Of a stretch of DNA of 64,000 nucleotides, positions 17,014-28,128 are shown in pieces. Made by a program: the position numbers and the translations under genes. The stretch is from Chryseobacterium piscicola. Lineage in GTDB: Bacteria > Bacteroidota > Bacteroidia > Flavobacteriales > Weeksellaceae. The first letter of the stretch is position 1; every line of letters begins with the position of its first letter. The notes below the pieces were generated by a model. It was not told where the DNA came from. It ran no database searches and saw only the letters and a program-made list of their open reading frames with translations. The stretch lies in the NCBI RefSeq assembly GCF_900156685.1, contig NZ_FTOJ01000004.1, positions 1 to 64,000 on the forward strand, given 5' to 3'.

Positions 17014-20000
17014 ATGAGTAAAACAACAGCTACAACTCAGGAGAAGAGAATTAATTTCTCTACAGCGAAAGGAAAAATCGTAACGCCAGATTTTTTGGAC
17101 ATCCAAATCGAGTCGTTTTCAGAATTTTTTCAGCTAGATACACTTCCTGAAGACAGAACAGACGAAGGTTTGTATAAGACTTTCCAGGAGAATTTTCCTA
17201 TTACAGACTCTAGAAATCAATTCGTTTTAGAATTTATTGATTATCTAGTAGACTCACCACGTTATTCAATTAACGAATGTGTGGAAAGAGGATTGACGTA
17301 TTCAGTTCCTCTAAAAGCAAGACTTAAATTATACTGTACGGATCCGGAACATGAGGATTTCCAGACTGTTGTACAAGATGTGTATTTAGGTCCGGTTCCT
17401 TATATGACTCCGAGTGGTTCTTTCATCATTAATGGTGCAGAAAGAGTTATCGTTACGCAGCTTCACCGTTCACCTGGTGTATTCTTCGGACAGACATACC
17501 ACGCTAACGGAACAAAATTATATTATTCAAGAATTATCCCTTTCAAAGGATCTTGGATGGAATTTACTACCGATATCAACAGCGTAATGTACGCGTATAT
17601 CGATCGTAAGAAAAAATTACCTTTAACTACACTATTAAGAGCAATCGGTTTCGAATCTGATAAAGACATTCTTCAAATCTTTGACCTTGCAGAAGAAGTG
17701 AAAGTTTCTAAAGCAGCTCTTAAAAAAGTAGAAGGTAGAACTTTAGCAGCGAGAGTTTTGAACACTTGGTTCGAAGATTTCGTAGACGAAGACACAGGAG
17801 AGGTGGTTTCTATCGAAAGAAACGAAATCATCTTAGACAGAGAAACGATTCTTGAAAAAGAACATTTAGATCTTATTTTGGAAGCTGGTGTGAAATCTAT
17901 TTTGATTCACAAAGAAAATGCAAACGAATTTTCTATCATCCAAAATACATTACAAAAAGATCCTACCAACTCAGAAAAAGAAGCGGTAGAATATATTTAT
18001 CGTCAGCTAAGAAATGCAGATCCACCAGATGAGGAAACTGCAAGAGGAATTATAGAAAAATTATTCTTCTCTGAGCAAAGATATTCTCTTGGTGAAGTAG
18101 GACGTTACAGACTAAACAAAAAATTAGGTCTTAATATCCCTACTACTACTGAGGTTCTTACAAAAGAAGATATCATCGCGATTGTAAGACACTTAATTGA
18201 ATTGGTAAACTCTAAAGCTGAGGTTGATGATATTGACCACTTATCAAACAGAAGAATTAAAACTGTAGGTGAGCAATTGGCAGGACAGTTCGGTGTAGGT
18301 CTTTCTAGAATTGCAAGAACAATCAAAGAGAGAATGAACGTTAGAGATAACGAGATATTTACTCCACTTGATCTTGTTAATGCTAAAACTTTAACATCAG
18401 TAATCAACTCATTCTTTGGTACCAACCAGCTTTCTCAGTTTATGGACCAAACCAACCCTCTATCAGAAATCACGCACAAGCGTAGACTTTCTGCCCTAGG
18501 ACCTGGTGGTTTATCAAGAGAAAGAGCAGGTTTCGAGGTTCGTGACGTTCACCATACTCACTATGGCCGTATCTGTCCAATCGAAACTCCTGAGGGACCA
18601 AACATTGGTTTGATTTCTTCTTTAGGTATTTATGCTAAAATCAACAGATTAGGTTTCATAGAAACACCTTACAGAAAAGTAGATAGCGGAAAAGTGGCAC
18701 TTAATGACGCTCCTATTTACTTAAATGCTGAAGACGAAGAAGACAAAGTAATCGCTCAGGCAAACGTTGAGCTAGATGATAACGGAGCATTCTTAACAGA
18801 CAGAATTATTGCGCGTCTAGACGGCGATTATCCTGTAGTAGAGCCTTCTCAAGTTAATTTGATCGACGTTGCACCAAACCAGATTTCTGGTATTTCAGCT
18901 TCATTAATTCCTTTCTTGGAACATGATGATGCCAACCGTGCATTGATGGGATCAAACATGATGCGTCAAGCAGTTCCTTTATTGAAGCCACAAGCTCCAA
19001 TCGTGGGTACAGGTCTTGAGCAGCAGGTTGCAAGAGATTCTAGAATTTTGATCAATGCTGAAGGTACAGGTACTGTAGAGTATGTAGATGCTGATAAAAT
19101 TATAATTAAATATGACAGAAGTGAAGACGAAGATTTAGTACAATTCGAGTCTGCTACTAAAACATATAAACTAACTAAATTTAGAAAAACCAACCAAAGT
19201 ACTACTATTACATTAAGACCAAACGTAAGAGTAGGTGAGGTAGTACAAAAAGGTCAGGTTCTTTGCGACGGTTATGCAACCGAAGACGGAGAATTGGCTT
19301 TAGGTAGAAATTTAGTCGTAGCCTTCATGCCTTGGAAAGGATATAACTTTGAGGATGCTATCGTAATCAACGAAAAAGTGGTACGTGAAGACTGGTTTAC
19401 TTCTATTCACGTAGATGAGTATTCTCTTGAAGTTCGTGATACCAAATTGGGTATGGAAGAACTGACAGCAGATATTCCAAACGTATCTGAAGAAGCTACA
19501 AAAGATCTTGATGAGAACGGGATGATCAGAATCGGTGCTGAAGTGAAGCCTGGTGATATCATGATTGGTAAGATTACTCCTAAAGGTGAATCTGATCCTA
19601 CTCCTGAAGAAAAACTTCTTAGAGCGATTTTTGGTGATAAAGCAGGTGATGTGAAAGATGCTTCATTGAAAGCAGATTCTTCATTAAGAGGTGTTGTTAT
19701 CAACAAAAAATTATTCTCAAGAAACATCAAAGACAAAAAGAAAAGAACTGAAGAAAAACTAAAGCTGGAAGAGATTGAAAATACTTATAAAGCTAAGTTT
19801 GAAGAGTTAAGAAATACTTTAATTGAAAAATTAAACACATTGGTGAGTGGTAAAACTTCTCAGGGAGTTACCAACGATCTTGATGAAGAAATTATCGGTA
19901 AAGGTGTGAAATTCACTCACAAATTATTAACTTCAGTTGAAGATTATGTAAATGTAAGTGGTTCAGATTGGACGGTTGATAACGATAAGAATGAATTGAT

Positions 20001-20832
20001 CAAACAATTGATTCACAACTACAAAATCAAATTCAATGATATCCAAGGGGTTAAAAACCGTGAGAAATTTGCAATTTCTATCGGAGATGAGCTTCCTGCA
20101 GGGATCATGAAGTTGGCTAAAGTATATATCGCTAAAAAACGTAAACTAAACGTTGGTGATAAGATGGCAGGTCGTCACGGTAACAAAGGTATCGTTTCGA
20201 GAATCGTACGTCAGGAAGATATGCCATTCTTGGAAGACGGAACTCCGGTTGATATCGTTTTGAATCCACTTGGGGTACCTTCTCGTATGAACATCGGACA
20301 GATTTATGAGACAGTTCTAGGATGGGCTGGTCAAAAATTAGGTTTAAAGTTTGCTACGCCAATTTTTGATGGAGCTACTCTTGATCAGATTACAGAGTAT
20401 ACTGAGAAAGCTGGAGTTCCTAAATTCGGACATACTCACCTTTACGATGGTGGTACCGGAGAAAGATTTACACAAGCTGCAACGGTAGGTATTATCTATA
20501 TGTTGAAACTTGGGCACATGGTAGATGACAAAATGCACGCACGTTCTATCGGACCTTATTCATTGATTACTCAGCAGCCGTTAGGAGGTAAAGCTCAGTT
20601 TGGTGGTCAGAGATTCGGAGAGATGGAGGTTTGGGCTCTTGAAGCATTTGGAGCATCCAATATCTTGAGAGAAATCTTGACTGTGAAGTCGGATGACGTG
20701 ATTGGTAGAGCAAAAACTTATGAAGCGATTGCGAAAGGAGAAGCAATGCCTGAACCAGGTATTCCGGAATCTTTCAACGTATTACTTCACGAGTTACAAG
20801 GTCTTGGATTAGACGTAAGATTGGAGGAGTAA
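17014..20832 (+). CDS. rpoB: RNA polymerase beta subunit
   Basis: The 1272-residue product is the catalytic beta subunit of RNA polymerase. The rifampicin region is complete ([20 protein letters not shown]...[12 protein letters not shown]) and carries the ordinary residues at the positions usually changed in resistant mutants (FMDQ Asp, THKRR His, RLSAL Ser). Other hallmarks are [35 protein letters not shown] and the C-terminal [21 protein letters not shown]-type clamp. The start [15 protein letters not shown] follows an A-rich leader. It is transcribed with rpoC, 113 bp downstream. It lies directly behind two surface-protein modules, not behind rplL, and so depends on its own promoter. Confidence 0.98.
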   Translation: MSKTTATTQEKRINFSTAKGKIVTPDFLDIQIESFSEFFQLDTLPEDRTDEGLYKTFQENFPITDSRNQFVLEFIDYLVDSPRYSINECVERGLTYSVPLKARLKLYCTDPEHEDFQTVVQDVYLGPVPYMTPSGSFIINGAERVIVTQLHRSPGVFFGQTYHANGTKLYYSRIIPFKGSWMEFTTDINSVMYAYIDRKKKLPLTTLLRAIGFESDKDILQIFDLAEEVKVSKAALKKVEGRTLAARVLNTWFEDFVDEDTGEVVSIERNEIILDRETILEKEHLDLILEAGVKSILIHKENANEFSIIQNTLQKDPTNSEKEAVEYIYRQLRNADPPDEETARGIIEKLFFSEQRYSLGEVGRYRLNKKLGLNIPTTTEVLTKEDIIAIVRHLIELVNSKAEVDDIDHLSNRRIKTVGEQLAGQFGVGLSRIARTIKERMNVRDNEIFTPLDLVNAKTLTSVINSFFGTNQLSQFMDQTNPLSEITHKRRLSALGPGGLSRERAGFEVRDVHHTHYGRICPIETPEGPNIGLISSLGIYAKINRLGFIETPYRKVDSGKVALNDAPIYLNAEDEEDKVIAQANVELDDNGAFLTDRIIARLDGDYPVVEPSQVNLIDVAPNQISGISASLIPFLEHDDANRALMGSNMMRQAVPLLKPQAPIVGTGLEQQVARDSRILINAEGTGTVEYVDADKIIIKYDRSEDEDLVQFESATKTYKLTKFRKTNQSTTITLRPNVRVGEVVQKGQVLCDGYATEDGELALGRNLVVAFMPWKGYNFEDAIVINEKVVREDWFTSIHVDEYSLEVRDTKLGMEELTADIPNVSEEATKDLDENGMIRIGAEVKPGDIMIGKITPKGESDPTPEEKLLRAIFGDKAGDVKDASLKADSSLRGVVINKKLFSRNIKDKKKRTEEKLKLEEIENTYKAKFEELRNTLIEKLNTLVSGKTSQGVTNDLDEEIIGKGVKFTHKLLTSVEDYVNVSGSDWTVDNDKNELIKQLIHNYKIKFNDIQGVKNREKFAISIGDELPAGIMKLAKVYIAKKRKLNVGDKMAGRHGNKGIVSRIVRQEDMPFLEDGTPVDIVLNPLGVPSRMNIGQIYETVLGWAGQKLGLKFATPIFDGATLDQITEYTEKAGVPKFGHTHLYDGGTGERFTQAATVGIIYMLKLGHMVDDKMHARSIGPYSLITQQPLGGKAQFGGQRFGEMEVWALEAFGASNILREILTVKSDDVIGRAKTYEAIAKGEAMPEPGIPESFNVLLHELQGLGLDVRLEE

Positions 20833-20945
20833 ATTAAAAGATTTAATTATTAAAAAATTAAAACATTAATTAACTCTGAGATGATAAGAGCGAAAGTGAT
20901 TTTTAAATCTTTCAATCTTTTAATCTTTTAATCAAAAATTAAATT
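20833..20945 (+). repeat. Palindromic spacer between rpoB and rpoC
   Basis: ATTAAAAGATTTAATTA at 20833-20849 faces AATCTTTTAATCTTTTAAT at 20914-20932, so the spacer can fold into a long AT-rich stem. No promoter is visible. The rpoC-DUF3467 spacer is built the same way. Confidence 0.5.
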
Positions 20946-23900
20946 ATGTCAAATAAAAATAAATCAAGTAGATTTAATAAAATAACCATCGGTTTAGCTT
21001 CACCTGAGTCAATTTTACAAGACTCAAGAGGAGAAGTTCTTAAGCCGGAAACTATTAACTACAGAACGCATAAACCAGAAAGAGACGGTTTGTTCTGTGA
21101 AAAAATCTTCGGTCCTATCAAAGATTACGAATGTGCTTGTGGTAAATACAAGAGAATTCGTTACAAAGGGATCGTTTGTGACCGTTGTGGTGTAGAGGTT
21201 ACGGAGAAAAAAGTACGTAGAGAAAGAATCGGACACATTGGTTTGGTTGTTCCTATTGCGCATATTTGGTATTTCCGTTCTTTACCAAACAAAATCGGTT
21301 ACCTTTTGGGTATTCCTTCCAAGAAATTAGATATGATCATCTATTACGAGAGATATGTTGTTATTCAGCAAGGTATCGCTAAGAAAGCAGATGGTTCAGA
21401 TTTTGACGAGAAAGAATTCCTTACAGAAGAAGAATATCTGGATGTTTTGGAAACTCTTCCTCCAGATAATCAATATCTTGATGATGCAGATCCAAATAAA
21501 TTCCTCGCCAAAATGGGTGCGGAAGCTGTTGAAGAATTGCTAAAAAGAATTGATCTTGATGCATTGTCTTTCGACTTAAGACACAAAGCTCACAACGAAG
21601 GTTCTAAACAAAGAAGAACTGAAGCTCTAAAAAGATTGAACGTTGTAGAAGCATTGAGAGGTGCTAATACAAGAATGATCAACAGACCAGAGTGGATGAT
21701 TATGCGTGTGCTTCCTGTAATACCACCAGAATTAAGACCATTAGTTCCGTTGGATGGAGGACGTTTCGCAACTTCAGATTTAAATGACCTTTACAGAAGA
21801 GTAATCATCAGAAACAACCGTTTGAAGAGATTATTGGAGATCAAAGCTCCAGAAGTAATCTTAAGAAACGAGAAGCGTATGCTTCAGGAATCTGTAGATT
21901 CATTATTCGATAATACAAGAAAATCTTCTGCAGTAAAATCTGAATCAAACAGACCATTGAAATCACTTTCAGATTCATTGAAAGGGAAGCAAGGTCGTTT
22001 CCGTCAAAACTTACTTGGGAAAAGGGTAGATTACTCTGCGCGTTCGGTAATTGTTGTAGGTCCAAACTTACAGCTTCACGAATGTGGTATTCCTAAAGAC
22101 ATGGCAGCTGAATTGTACAAACCATTTATCATCAGAAAACTGATCGAAAGAGGTATTGTAAAAACAGTAAAATCTGCAAAAAGAATTATAGATAGAAAAG
22201 AACCGGTAGTATATGATATCTTAGAAGGTGTAATGAAAGGTCACCCTGTTTTACTAAACAGAGCACCTACTTTGCACAGACTGGGTATTCAGGCTTTCCA
22301 ACCTAAGATGATCGAAGGTAAGGCAATCCAATTACACCCATTAGTAACAACAGCATTCAACGCCGATTTTGATGGTGACCAGATGGCGGTACATTTACCG
22401 TTGGGCCCAGAGGCAATTTTGGAAGCTCAGTTATTGATGTTGGGTTCTCAAAATATCTTGAACCCTGCAAACGGTTCTCCAATTACGGTACCATCTCAAG
22501 ACATGGTTCTTGGTCTATATTTTATGACCAAAGAATTAAGCTCTACAGATGATATGAAAGTTTTGGGAGAAGGTCTTGCATTCTATTCTCCAGAAGAAGC
22601 GGAAATCGCTTATGCGGAAGGTAGAGTTTCATTGAACGCTAAAGTAAGATGTAGACTTCCTATCAAGGAAAACGGTGAAATCACTACGAAATTAACTGAA
22701 ACTTCTGTTGGTAGAATCTTATTTAACCAAATCGTTCCTAAGCAGTCAGGATATATTAATGAGCTTCTTACTAAGAAATCATTAAGAAATGTAATTGGTA
22801 AAGTACTTGCCGATACAGATTTCCCTACCACTGTGAAGTTCTTGGATGCAATGAAAGACTTAGGTTATTCAAATGCATTTAAAGGAGGTCTTTCGTTCTC
22901 ATTAGGTGACATCGTAGTTCCTGTTGAGAAAAAGAAAATGATTGCTACATCTATTGAAACTGTAGACGAAATTAGAGCCAACTATAACATGGGTCTTATT
23001 ACAGATACAGAAAGATACAATCAGGTAATCGACGTTTGGACGAATACCAACGCCGGATTAACTGAAATGATCATGAGCAGAATGAAAGTTGACCAAGGTG
23101 GATTCAATTCTGTATACATGATGCTTGATTCTGGTGCGAGGGGTTCTAAGGAACAGATCCGTCAGTTATCTGGGATGAGAGGTTTGATGGCAAAACCGCA
23201 GAAAGCTGGTTCTACTGGTGCGGAAATTATCGAAAACCCGATTCTTGCAAACTTTAAGGAAGGTCTTTCCATCTTAGAATACTTTATCTCTACTCACGGT
23301 GCTCGTAAGGGTCTTGCGGATACCGCATTGAAAACTGCCGATGCAGGTTACTTAACGAGAAGATTGGTAGACGTTGCACAAGATGTTATCGTTACAGAAG
23401 TAGACTGTGGTACATTAAGAGGTACTGAAGTTACAGCACTGAAGAAAAATGACGAGATTGTTGAAAAAATCTCTGAAAGAATCTTAGGTAGAGTTTCTCT
23501 ACACAACATCTATGATCCTGAAACCGATGAGTTAATCATTAATGCAGACGAAGTAATCAACGAAGCATTAGCTAAGAAAATCGAAGAGGTTGGATTAGAA
23601 GCTGTTGAAGTACGTTCACCATTAACTTGTGAAGCTAAAAAAGGTATCTGTGCTAAATGTTACGGTAGAAACCTTGCTACAGGGAAAACCATCCACATGG
23701 GTGAAGCCGTAGGTGTAATTGCTGCACAATCCATCGGGGAACCAGGAACTCAGCTTACGTTGAGAACCTTCCACCAAGGGGGTGTATCTACAAACGTATC
23801 AGAAAACCCTTCTATCGTTGCAAGAAGAGATGGTATCGTAGAATTGGATGAGGTAAGAACAATTACTTCTGAAGACGAAGACGGTAAAACTGCAGAAGTT

Positions 23901-25211
23901 GTAGTATCTCGTACAACAGAATTTAGATTGGTGGCTGATAACGAAGCGAGAACGCCGTTGATGATTGCCAACGTACCTTACGGTGCTATATTGGCTGTGA
24001 AACCAGGTGATAAAGTAAGCAAAGGTGATCTAATCTGTAAGTGGGATCCGTATAACGCGGTAATCATTGCTGAAACTGCTGGTAAAGTAGAATACGAAGA
24101 TATTATCCAAGGTATTTCATTCCAGTTGGAGATTGACGAACAGACAGGATTTGAAGAGAAAGTAATCTCTGAATCTAGAAATAAGAAAGCTGTACCTACA
24201 TTGAAGGTGGTAGATTCTAAAGGTGTTGAGCAAAAAGGCTACAACTTACCAGTAGGAGCCCACTTAATGGTAAATGATGGTGAGAAAATTAAGGCAGGTA
24301 AAGTTTTAATCAAGATCCCAAGAAAAGCTGCAAAGACAGGGGATATCACCGGAGGTCTTCCAAGAGTTACAGAATTATTTGAAGCAAGAAACCCTTCAAA
24401 CCCAGCGGTTGTTACAGAAATTGATGGGGTAGTTTCTTACGGAAAAATAAAGAGAGGTAACCGTGAATTGATCGTTGAAGCTAAAACTGGAGAAAGAAAA
24501 ATTTACTTAGTTAAATTATCAAACCAGATATTAGTACAAGAGAATGACTTCGTGAGAGCTGGTTCGCCACTTTCTGACGGTTCAGTTACTCCAGACGACA
24601 TCCTGAAAATCAAAGGACCAACTGCGGTGCAAGAATATTTAGTAAACGAAATTCAAGAAGTTTACCGTCTACAAGGGGTAAAAATCGACGACAAACACTT
24701 CGAAATCATCGTAAGACAGATGATGACTAAAGTATCTATCGTTGATGGAGGTGATACTCAGTTCCTTGAAGCTGCTTTGGAGCACAAATACGATTTCCTA
24801 GAGGAAAACAACAGAGTATTTGGTCTTAAAGTAGTAACAGAAGCTGGAGATTCTAAAACCTTCAAACCGGGACAAATGATTACTGCAAGAGAATTGAGAG
24901 ACGAAAACTCTAAACTGAAGCGTGAAGATCAAGCTTTGGTTGAAGTAAGAGAAGCGCTTCCTGCTACAGCAACGCCTGTATTACAAGGGATTACAAGAGC
25001 AGCTCTACAGACCAAGTCGTTCATGTCTGCAGCATCATTCCAGGAAACAACTAAGGTTCTTAACGAAGCAGCAGTTGCTGGTAAAGTAGACAGCTTAAAC
25101 GGTCTTAAAGAAAATGTAATTGTAGGACACAGAATTCCTGCAGGTACAGGTCTTAAAGAATACCAAAATGTAATCGTAGGTTCTAGAAAAGAATTCGAAG
25201 ATCTTAACTAA
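20946..25211 (+). CDS. rpoC: RNA polymerase beta' subunit
   Basis: The 1421-residue product is the beta' subunit carrying the active-site metal. The N-terminal zinc site (CACGKY...CDRCGVEV), the [12 protein letters not shown] catalytic loop with its three Asp, the bridge-helix and trigger-loop region ([22 protein letters not shown]) and the second zinc site ([13 protein letters not shown]) are all present. Length and order are normal for Bacteroidetes. The ATG at 20946 starts [12 protein letters not shown]. It forms an operon with rpoB upstream and a DUF3467 gene downstream. Confidence 0.98.
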   Translation: MSNKNKSSRFNKITIGLASPESILQDSRGEVLKPETINYRTHKPERDGLFCEKIFGPIKDYECACGKYKRIRYKGIVCDRCGVEVTEKKVRRERIGHIGLVVPIAHIWYFRSLPNKIGYLLGIPSKKLDMIIYYERYVVIQQGIAKKADGSDFDEKEFLTEEEYLDVLETLPPDNQYLDDADPNKFLAKMGAEAVEELLKRIDLDALSFDLRHKAHNEGSKQRRTEALKRLNVVEALRGANTRMINRPEWMIMRVLPVIPPELRPLVPLDGGRFATSDLNDLYRRVIIRNNRLKRLLEIKAPEVILRNEKRMLQESVDSLFDNTRKSSAVKSESNRPLKSLSDSLKGKQGRFRQNLLGKRVDYSARSVIVVGPNLQLHECGIPKDMAAELYKPFIIRKLIERGIVKTVKSAKRIIDRKEPVVYDILEGVMKGHPVLLNRAPTLHRLGIQAFQPKMIEGKAIQLHPLVTTAFNADFDGDQMAVHLPLGPEAILEAQLLMLGSQNILNPANGSPITVPSQDMVLGLYFMTKELSSTDDMKVLGEGLAFYSPEEAEIAYAEGRVSLNAKVRCRLPIKENGEITTKLTETSVGRILFNQIVPKQSGYINELLTKKSLRNVIGKVLADTDFPTTVKFLDAMKDLGYSNAFKGGLSFSLGDIVVPVEKKKMIATSIETVDEIRANYNMGLITDTERYNQVIDVWTNTNAGLTEMIMSRMKVDQGGFNSVYMMLDSGARGSKEQIRQLSGMRGLMAKPQKAGSTGAEIIENPILANFKEGLSILEYFISTHGARKGLADTALKTADAGYLTRRLVDVAQDVIVTEVDCGTLRGTEVTALKKNDEIVEKISERILGRVSLHNIYDPETDELIINADEVINEALAKKIEEVGLEAVEVRSPLTCEAKKGICAKCYGRNLATGKTIHMGEAVGVIAAQSIGEPGTQLTLRTFHQGGVSTNVSENPSIVARRDGIVELDEVRTITSEDEDGKTAEVVVSRTTEFRLVADNEARTPLMIANVPYGAILAVKPGDKVSKGDLICKWDPYNAVIIAETAGKVEYEDIIQGISFQLEIDEQTGFEEKVISESRNKKAVPTLKVVDSKGVEQKGYNLPVGAHLMVNDGEKIKAGKVLIKIPRKAAKTGDITGGLPRVTELFEARNPSNPAVVTEIDGVVSYGKIKRGNRELIVEAKTGERKIYLVKLSNQILVQENDFVRAGSPLSDGSVTPDDILKIKGPTAVQEYLVNEIQEVYRLQGVKIDDKHFEIIVRQMMTKVSIVDGGDTQFLEAALEHKYDFLEENNRVFGLKVVTEAGDSKTFKPGQMITARELRDENSKLKREDQALVEVREALPATATPVLQGITRAALQTKSFMSAASFQETTKVLNEAAVAGKVDSLNGLKENVIVGHRIPAGTGLKEYQNVIVGSRKEFEDLN

Positions 25212-25214
25212 TAA

Positions 25215-25301
25215 AGACACTAGATAATAGACCGATAGATAAAAGATTTTAATTTAATAATAATTTCTCTTGTCTATTAGTCTATCATCTATTATCTTGC
25301 A
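25215..25301 (+). repeat. Palindromic spacer between rpoC and the DUF3467 gene
   Basis: AGATAATAGACCGATAGA at 25222-25239 pairs with TCTATCATCTATTATCT at 25281-25297, with one small bulge, around a loop of about 40 nt. There is no T-run immediately after it, so it is more likely an mRNA stability or processing element than a terminator. Confidence 0.55.
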
Positions 25302-25329
25302 ATCTATAATTTAAAATTTTTAAAAACAA

Positions 25330-25635
25330 ATGGACAATAATCAAAATCCACAAGACGGAAACATCAACATCCAACTGAACGAAATGGTAGCTTCAGGAGT
25401 TTACTGTAACCTTGCTTTAGTAAACCATTCTCCATCTGAGTTTGTAGTAGACTTCATCCAAATGATGCCAGGTGTACAGCAAGCAAACGTAAGATCAAGA
25501 GTAATTCTTGCTCCTCTTCACGCGAAGAGAGTATTGGCTGCACTTCAGCAAAACATCACCAACTACGAGCAGCAGTTTGGAGAGATCAAAGAAGTTGAGC
25601 CTTTCGTATTAGGAGGAAACAACGTACAAGCGTAA
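25330..25635 (+). CDS. DUF3467 domain-containing protein
   Basis: A small soluble protein of 101 residues with the DUF3467 signature: VYCNLALVNHSPSEFVVDF, then a VRSRVILAPLHAKRVLAAL segment and a C-terminal helix (QQNITNYEQQFGEIK). In Bacteroidetes this gene commonly follows rpoC, as here, and a strong terminator ends the operon after it. Function is not established; an accessory role near RNA polymerase is only a guess from context. The last 12 codons (EPFVLGGNNVQA) and the bases just beyond the stop resemble the 3' end of the gene ending at 33377. Confidence 0.88.
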   Translation: MDNNQNPQDGNINIQLNEMVASGVYCNLALVNHSPSEFVVDFIQMMPGVQQANVRSRVILAPLHAKRVLAALQQNITNYEQQFGEIKEVEPFVLGGNNVQA

Positions 25636-25655
25636 TATTTTTCAATAAATAGAAG

Positions 25656-25689
25656 AATGCCCCAGCGAAAGTTGGGGCATTTTTTTTTC
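25656..25689 (+). terminator. Terminator of the rpoBC operon
   Basis: An 8-bp stem ATGCCCCA / TGGGGCAT is followed by a run of nine T residues, 22 bp after the DUF3467 stop. Confidence 0.85.
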
Positions 25690-25710
25690 AATATTTACTG
25701 AATTTTTAGT

Positions 25711-25793
25711 GGGGCGCCTTCATCCGTCCTCCACTCCCGCTTTTTTGCTCGTCGTTCCTCCTCACAAAAAGAGCTCCGTTCAGGCCGGGGCGC
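25711..25793. repeat. Dispersed flavobacterial hairpin element, copy 1
   Basis: The ends are GGCGCCTTCATCCGTCCTCC and CGTTCAGGCCGGGGCGC, with an internal T-rich/A-rich stem (TTTTTG...CAAAAA). The same ends frame a different stem at 44155-44247. I recognise this design as a common uncharacterised intergenic element of flavobacterial genomes. Confidence 0.6.
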
Positions 25794-26126
25794 AATATTC
25801 TGCTTTTTTTCAAACTAATCATCAGCTACAAATGTTTTACCTTTTAAAACTAGAATCCCAATAAAGAATTGTGCATTCGCAACCCCAAAAATCCTCAACC
25901 ACAAATCACAAAAATTCGCATTCTTAAATTCGAAATTTTTAATAAGTTTACGCCTTTTTGTGTCTTAAAAACAGCCAGAATAAATTGCTCTTGCTGTTAT
26001 AAAAATTAGCGCATCTGAGGCACTTTCCAAATCCCAATTTAGTTTCCAAAAAAATGTATTAGTACAATTTTTTTAAAAATCCGTATTTCTTTAAAAATAA
26101 ATTCCCAAAAAAATCATTCAATTTTA
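25794..26126. other. Gene-free spacer before the Crp/Fnr gene
   Basis: I see no gene, repeat or strong hairpin here beyond the element that ends at 25793. The region is AT-rich. Confidence 0.5.
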
Positions 26127-26134
26127 TACCTTTG
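26127..26134 (+). promoter_or_regulatory. Candidate -7 box for the Crp/Fnr gene
   Basis: TACCTTTG matches TAnnTTTG and ends 22 bp before the ATG at 26157. No clear -33 element was seen. Confidence 0.5.
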
Positions 26135-26156
26135 ATTCCGCATTTGTTTAAAGTAT

Positions 26157-26807
26157 ATGTCAGATAATCCGTTTATCGTTGAAAAGTTTGAATTTTTAGG
26201 CCCTGAATTTTTAAAAGAAATCAGTAAACATGCTGTTGTTAATCATATAAAAGCTAAAACTGAAATCATAAGAGAAGGCCAAAAAAACAAATACATTCCC
26301 TTCGTACTCAAAGGCTCAATCAAAGTTTTTACATTAAATGATGATAGAGAGCTGATCTATTATTGCATGAGAGAATATGACAGCTGTATGATGACATTTT
26401 CATCTATTTTTTCGGATTATATAAGTCGTATTTATTCAGTTGCAGAAGAAGATTCAGAGCTTTTATTAATTCCCGTTTCTGTAATGCATGATTGGTTGAT
26501 TCAGTTTCCAGCAATCAATAAACTTTTTTTTCAAGAGTATGACAAACGATTTTCTGAAGTCATGAATATGGTCAACGAAGCTGTATTCCATAAGCTCGAC
26601 AAAAGAATTCTAAGCTACATCAAACAGCAAATCTCTCTCACAGGTAATCATCCTATTAAACTTACCCATCGTGAAATTGCCACCAACCTTGGTACATCAA
26701 GAGAGGTAGTAAGCAGAGTCATGAAAAAAATAGAAAACGAAGGCGAAATCTCCCAAAGCAGAGAAGGCATCAGAATTCCTAAAGACACCAATGTAAGTCC
26801 TGTTTAA
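26157..26807 (+). CDS. Crp/Fnr family transcriptional regulator
   Basis: The 216-residue product has a cyclic-nucleotide-binding-fold sensor domain (about 10-125, with IIREGQKNKYIPFVLKGSIKVF). It lacks the N-terminal Cys cluster of classical Fnr, so it is not obviously an iron-sulfur oxygen sensor. A C-terminal winged helix follows (about 145-210), with the recognition helix in LTHREIATNLGTSREVVSRVMKK. The gene precedes a five-gene redox-type operon. A CRP-like palindrome lies in the intervening 122 bp, so control of that operon is likely. The ligand cannot be read from the sequence. Confidence 0.9.
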   Translation: MSDNPFIVEKFEFLGPEFLKEISKHAVVNHIKAKTEIIREGQKNKYIPFVLKGSIKVFTLNDDRELIYYCMREYDSCMMTFSSIFSDYISRIYSVAEEDSELLLIPVSVMHDWLIQFPAINKLFFQEYDKRFSEVMNMVNEAVFHKLDKRILSYIKQQISLTGNHPIKLTHREIATNLGTSREVVSRVMKKIENEGEISQSREGIRIPKDTNVSPV

Positions 26808-26857
26808 TGAATTTGTTTTCAAAGTTTTATAAAACCGATTGATAAAAACAATATCTT

Positions 26858-26873
26858 CCGTGACTTTTGTCAC
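26858..26873 (+). promoter_or_regulatory. CRP/FNR-type operator upstream of the redox operon
   Basis: CGTGACTTTTGTCACA is a palindrome of the form (T/C)GTGA-N6-TCACA, one base from the E. coli CRP consensus half-sites. Its centre lies about 42 bp upstream of the start inferred from the -7 box at 26897. That is the usual place for a class II activator and takes the place of a -33 element. The regulator is probably the adjacent Crp/Fnr protein. Confidence 0.6.
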
Positions 26874-26896
26874 ACACTTTTAAAACTTTTAGTTGA

Positions 26897-26904
26897 TAAG
26901 TTTG
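26897..26904 (+). promoter_or_regulatory. -7 box of the redox operon
   Basis: TAAGTTTG matches TAnnTTTG, 25 bp before the ATG at 26930. No TTG lies at the -33 position, which fits activator-dependent transcription. Confidence 0.55.
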
Positions 26905-26929
26905 TTATATTAATTCTAATTAAATTGAT

Positions 26930-27772
26930 ATGACAAAAACTCTCCTATTTTTGTCGATTTTTTCTTCGGTTCTTGCCTTTTCACAAGAAGATCTGCTTAA
27001 AGATATCGACACCATTTCAACTAGCAACACAAGCTCCCCGCCAGCATTTAAAGCACTTCAAATCGTTACCGGACAATCTACCAAACTCACTGCAAAAAAT
27101 GAATGGTACTTCGTAGTAGCACACCGTTTTGGAGATGTGAGTGAAGGTTTCAAAAACTTTTTCGGATTAGACGGTGCTTCTACAAAGCTCGGTGCAATCT
27201 ATGGCTTAACCGACGGAATTTCTTTAAGCCTTTCCAGAGAAACCAATATGAAAACCTTTGAATTTGGAGCAAAATATAAGCTCCTGAAACAAAACGATAA
27301 TGTTCCGGTAGATATTGTAGGCTACAATGTGATGGCAATTAATACAGATTTGGATAAAGAAGCTTATCCGCATCTGAAGTTTGGCGACAGACTTTCTTAC
27401 CTCACACAAGCTTTGATTTCAAGAAGGTTTAACGACAGCTTTTCGCTGCAATTATCGCCCTCTTATGTTCACAAAAATCTCTACGAACCTACTATTGAAA
27501 GCAACAATCAATTCTTAACCGGATTGGGAGGACGGTACAAAATTTCCAAAAGAATATCCGTCAACGCAGAATATTTTGTGAATTTTGATAAAAACAGTTT
27601 TTACAAAAATCCGTTGTCTTTGGTAATGGATATTGAAACTGGTGGCCACGTTTTTCAGCTTTTGTTCAGCAACTCTCAGTTGAATTCTGATATTGGATAC
27701 TTAACAAACGCTACCGGGAAGTGGGAAAAAGGACAGGTTTTCTTTGGATTTAATCTTTACAGAGTATTTTAA
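26930..27772 (+). CDS. DUF5777 family outer-membrane beta-barrel protein
   Basis: The 280-residue product has a signal peptide (MTKTLLFLSIFSSVLAFSQ) followed by alternating beta-strand sequence, consistent with an outer-membrane barrel. Features typical of DUF5777 are the FKALQIVTGQSTKL start, WYFVVAHRFGDVSEGFKNFFGLD and a terminal aromatic strand (GFNLYRVF). It is the first gene of a tight operon; the cytochrome gene begins one base after its stop. Inferred role: an outer-membrane partner or conduit for the redox proteins encoded behind it. Substrate unknown. Confidence 0.82.
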   Translation: MTKTLLFLSIFSSVLAFSQEDLLKDIDTISTSNTSSPPAFKALQIVTGQSTKLTAKNEWYFVVAHRFGDVSEGFKNFFGLDGASTKLGAIYGLTDGISLSLSRETNMKTFEFGAKYKLLKQNDNVPVDIVGYNVMAINTDLDKEAYPHLKFGDRLSYLTQALISRRFNDSFSLQLSPSYVHKNLYEPTIESNNQFLTGLGGRYKISKRISVNAEYFVNFDKNSFYKNPLSLVMDIETGGHVFQLLFSNSQLNSDIGYLTNATGKWEKGQVFFGFNLYRVF

Positions 27773-27773
27773 A

Positions 27774-28115
27774 ATGAAAAAGATAATTTACATTGTATGT
27801 CTTGTTATTTTCATTACTTCTTGCGAAAGCAGAACTTATGAAGAAATTTCAGACAATACACCAATTACCAATGGGGTAAAGTACGAATCAGATTTAAAAC
27901 CAATTATAGAAAGCAGTTGTATCAATTGTCATTCTGCATCAGGTTTTAAACCTTTGAATAATTACAACCAAGTAAAAGCAAACATCGACATTATCATTAA
28001 CCGTATTCAAAAACCAAACGGAGATCCTTTAAGAATGCCTCTCGGCGGATCTTTATCATCAAATCAAATCAATCTTTTTGTAAAATGGAAAACTGATGGT
28101 CTTGTTGAAAAATAA
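27774..28115 (+). CDS. Mono-haem c-type cytochrome lipoprotein
   Basis: The 113-residue product starts at the ATG at 27774. Ten extra in-frame codons exist upstream, but they overlap the previous gene and spoil the signal. It has a lipoprotein signal peptide (MKKIIYIVCLVIFITSC, lipobox ITSC) and a single haem-attachment motif, CINCH. RMPLGGSL near the C-terminus offers a likely axial Met. The protein is therefore expected to be tethered to a membrane facing the periplasm. Its place between an outer-membrane barrel and a YceI protein suggests electron transfer in the cell envelope. Confidence 0.85.
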   Translation: MKKIIYIVCLVIFITSCESRTYEEISDNTPITNGVKYESDLKPIIESSCINCHSASGFKPLNNYNQVKANIDIIINRIQKPNGDPLRMPLGGSLSSNQINLFVKWKTDGLVEK

Positions 28116-28128
28116 AAAAGATTTTAAA

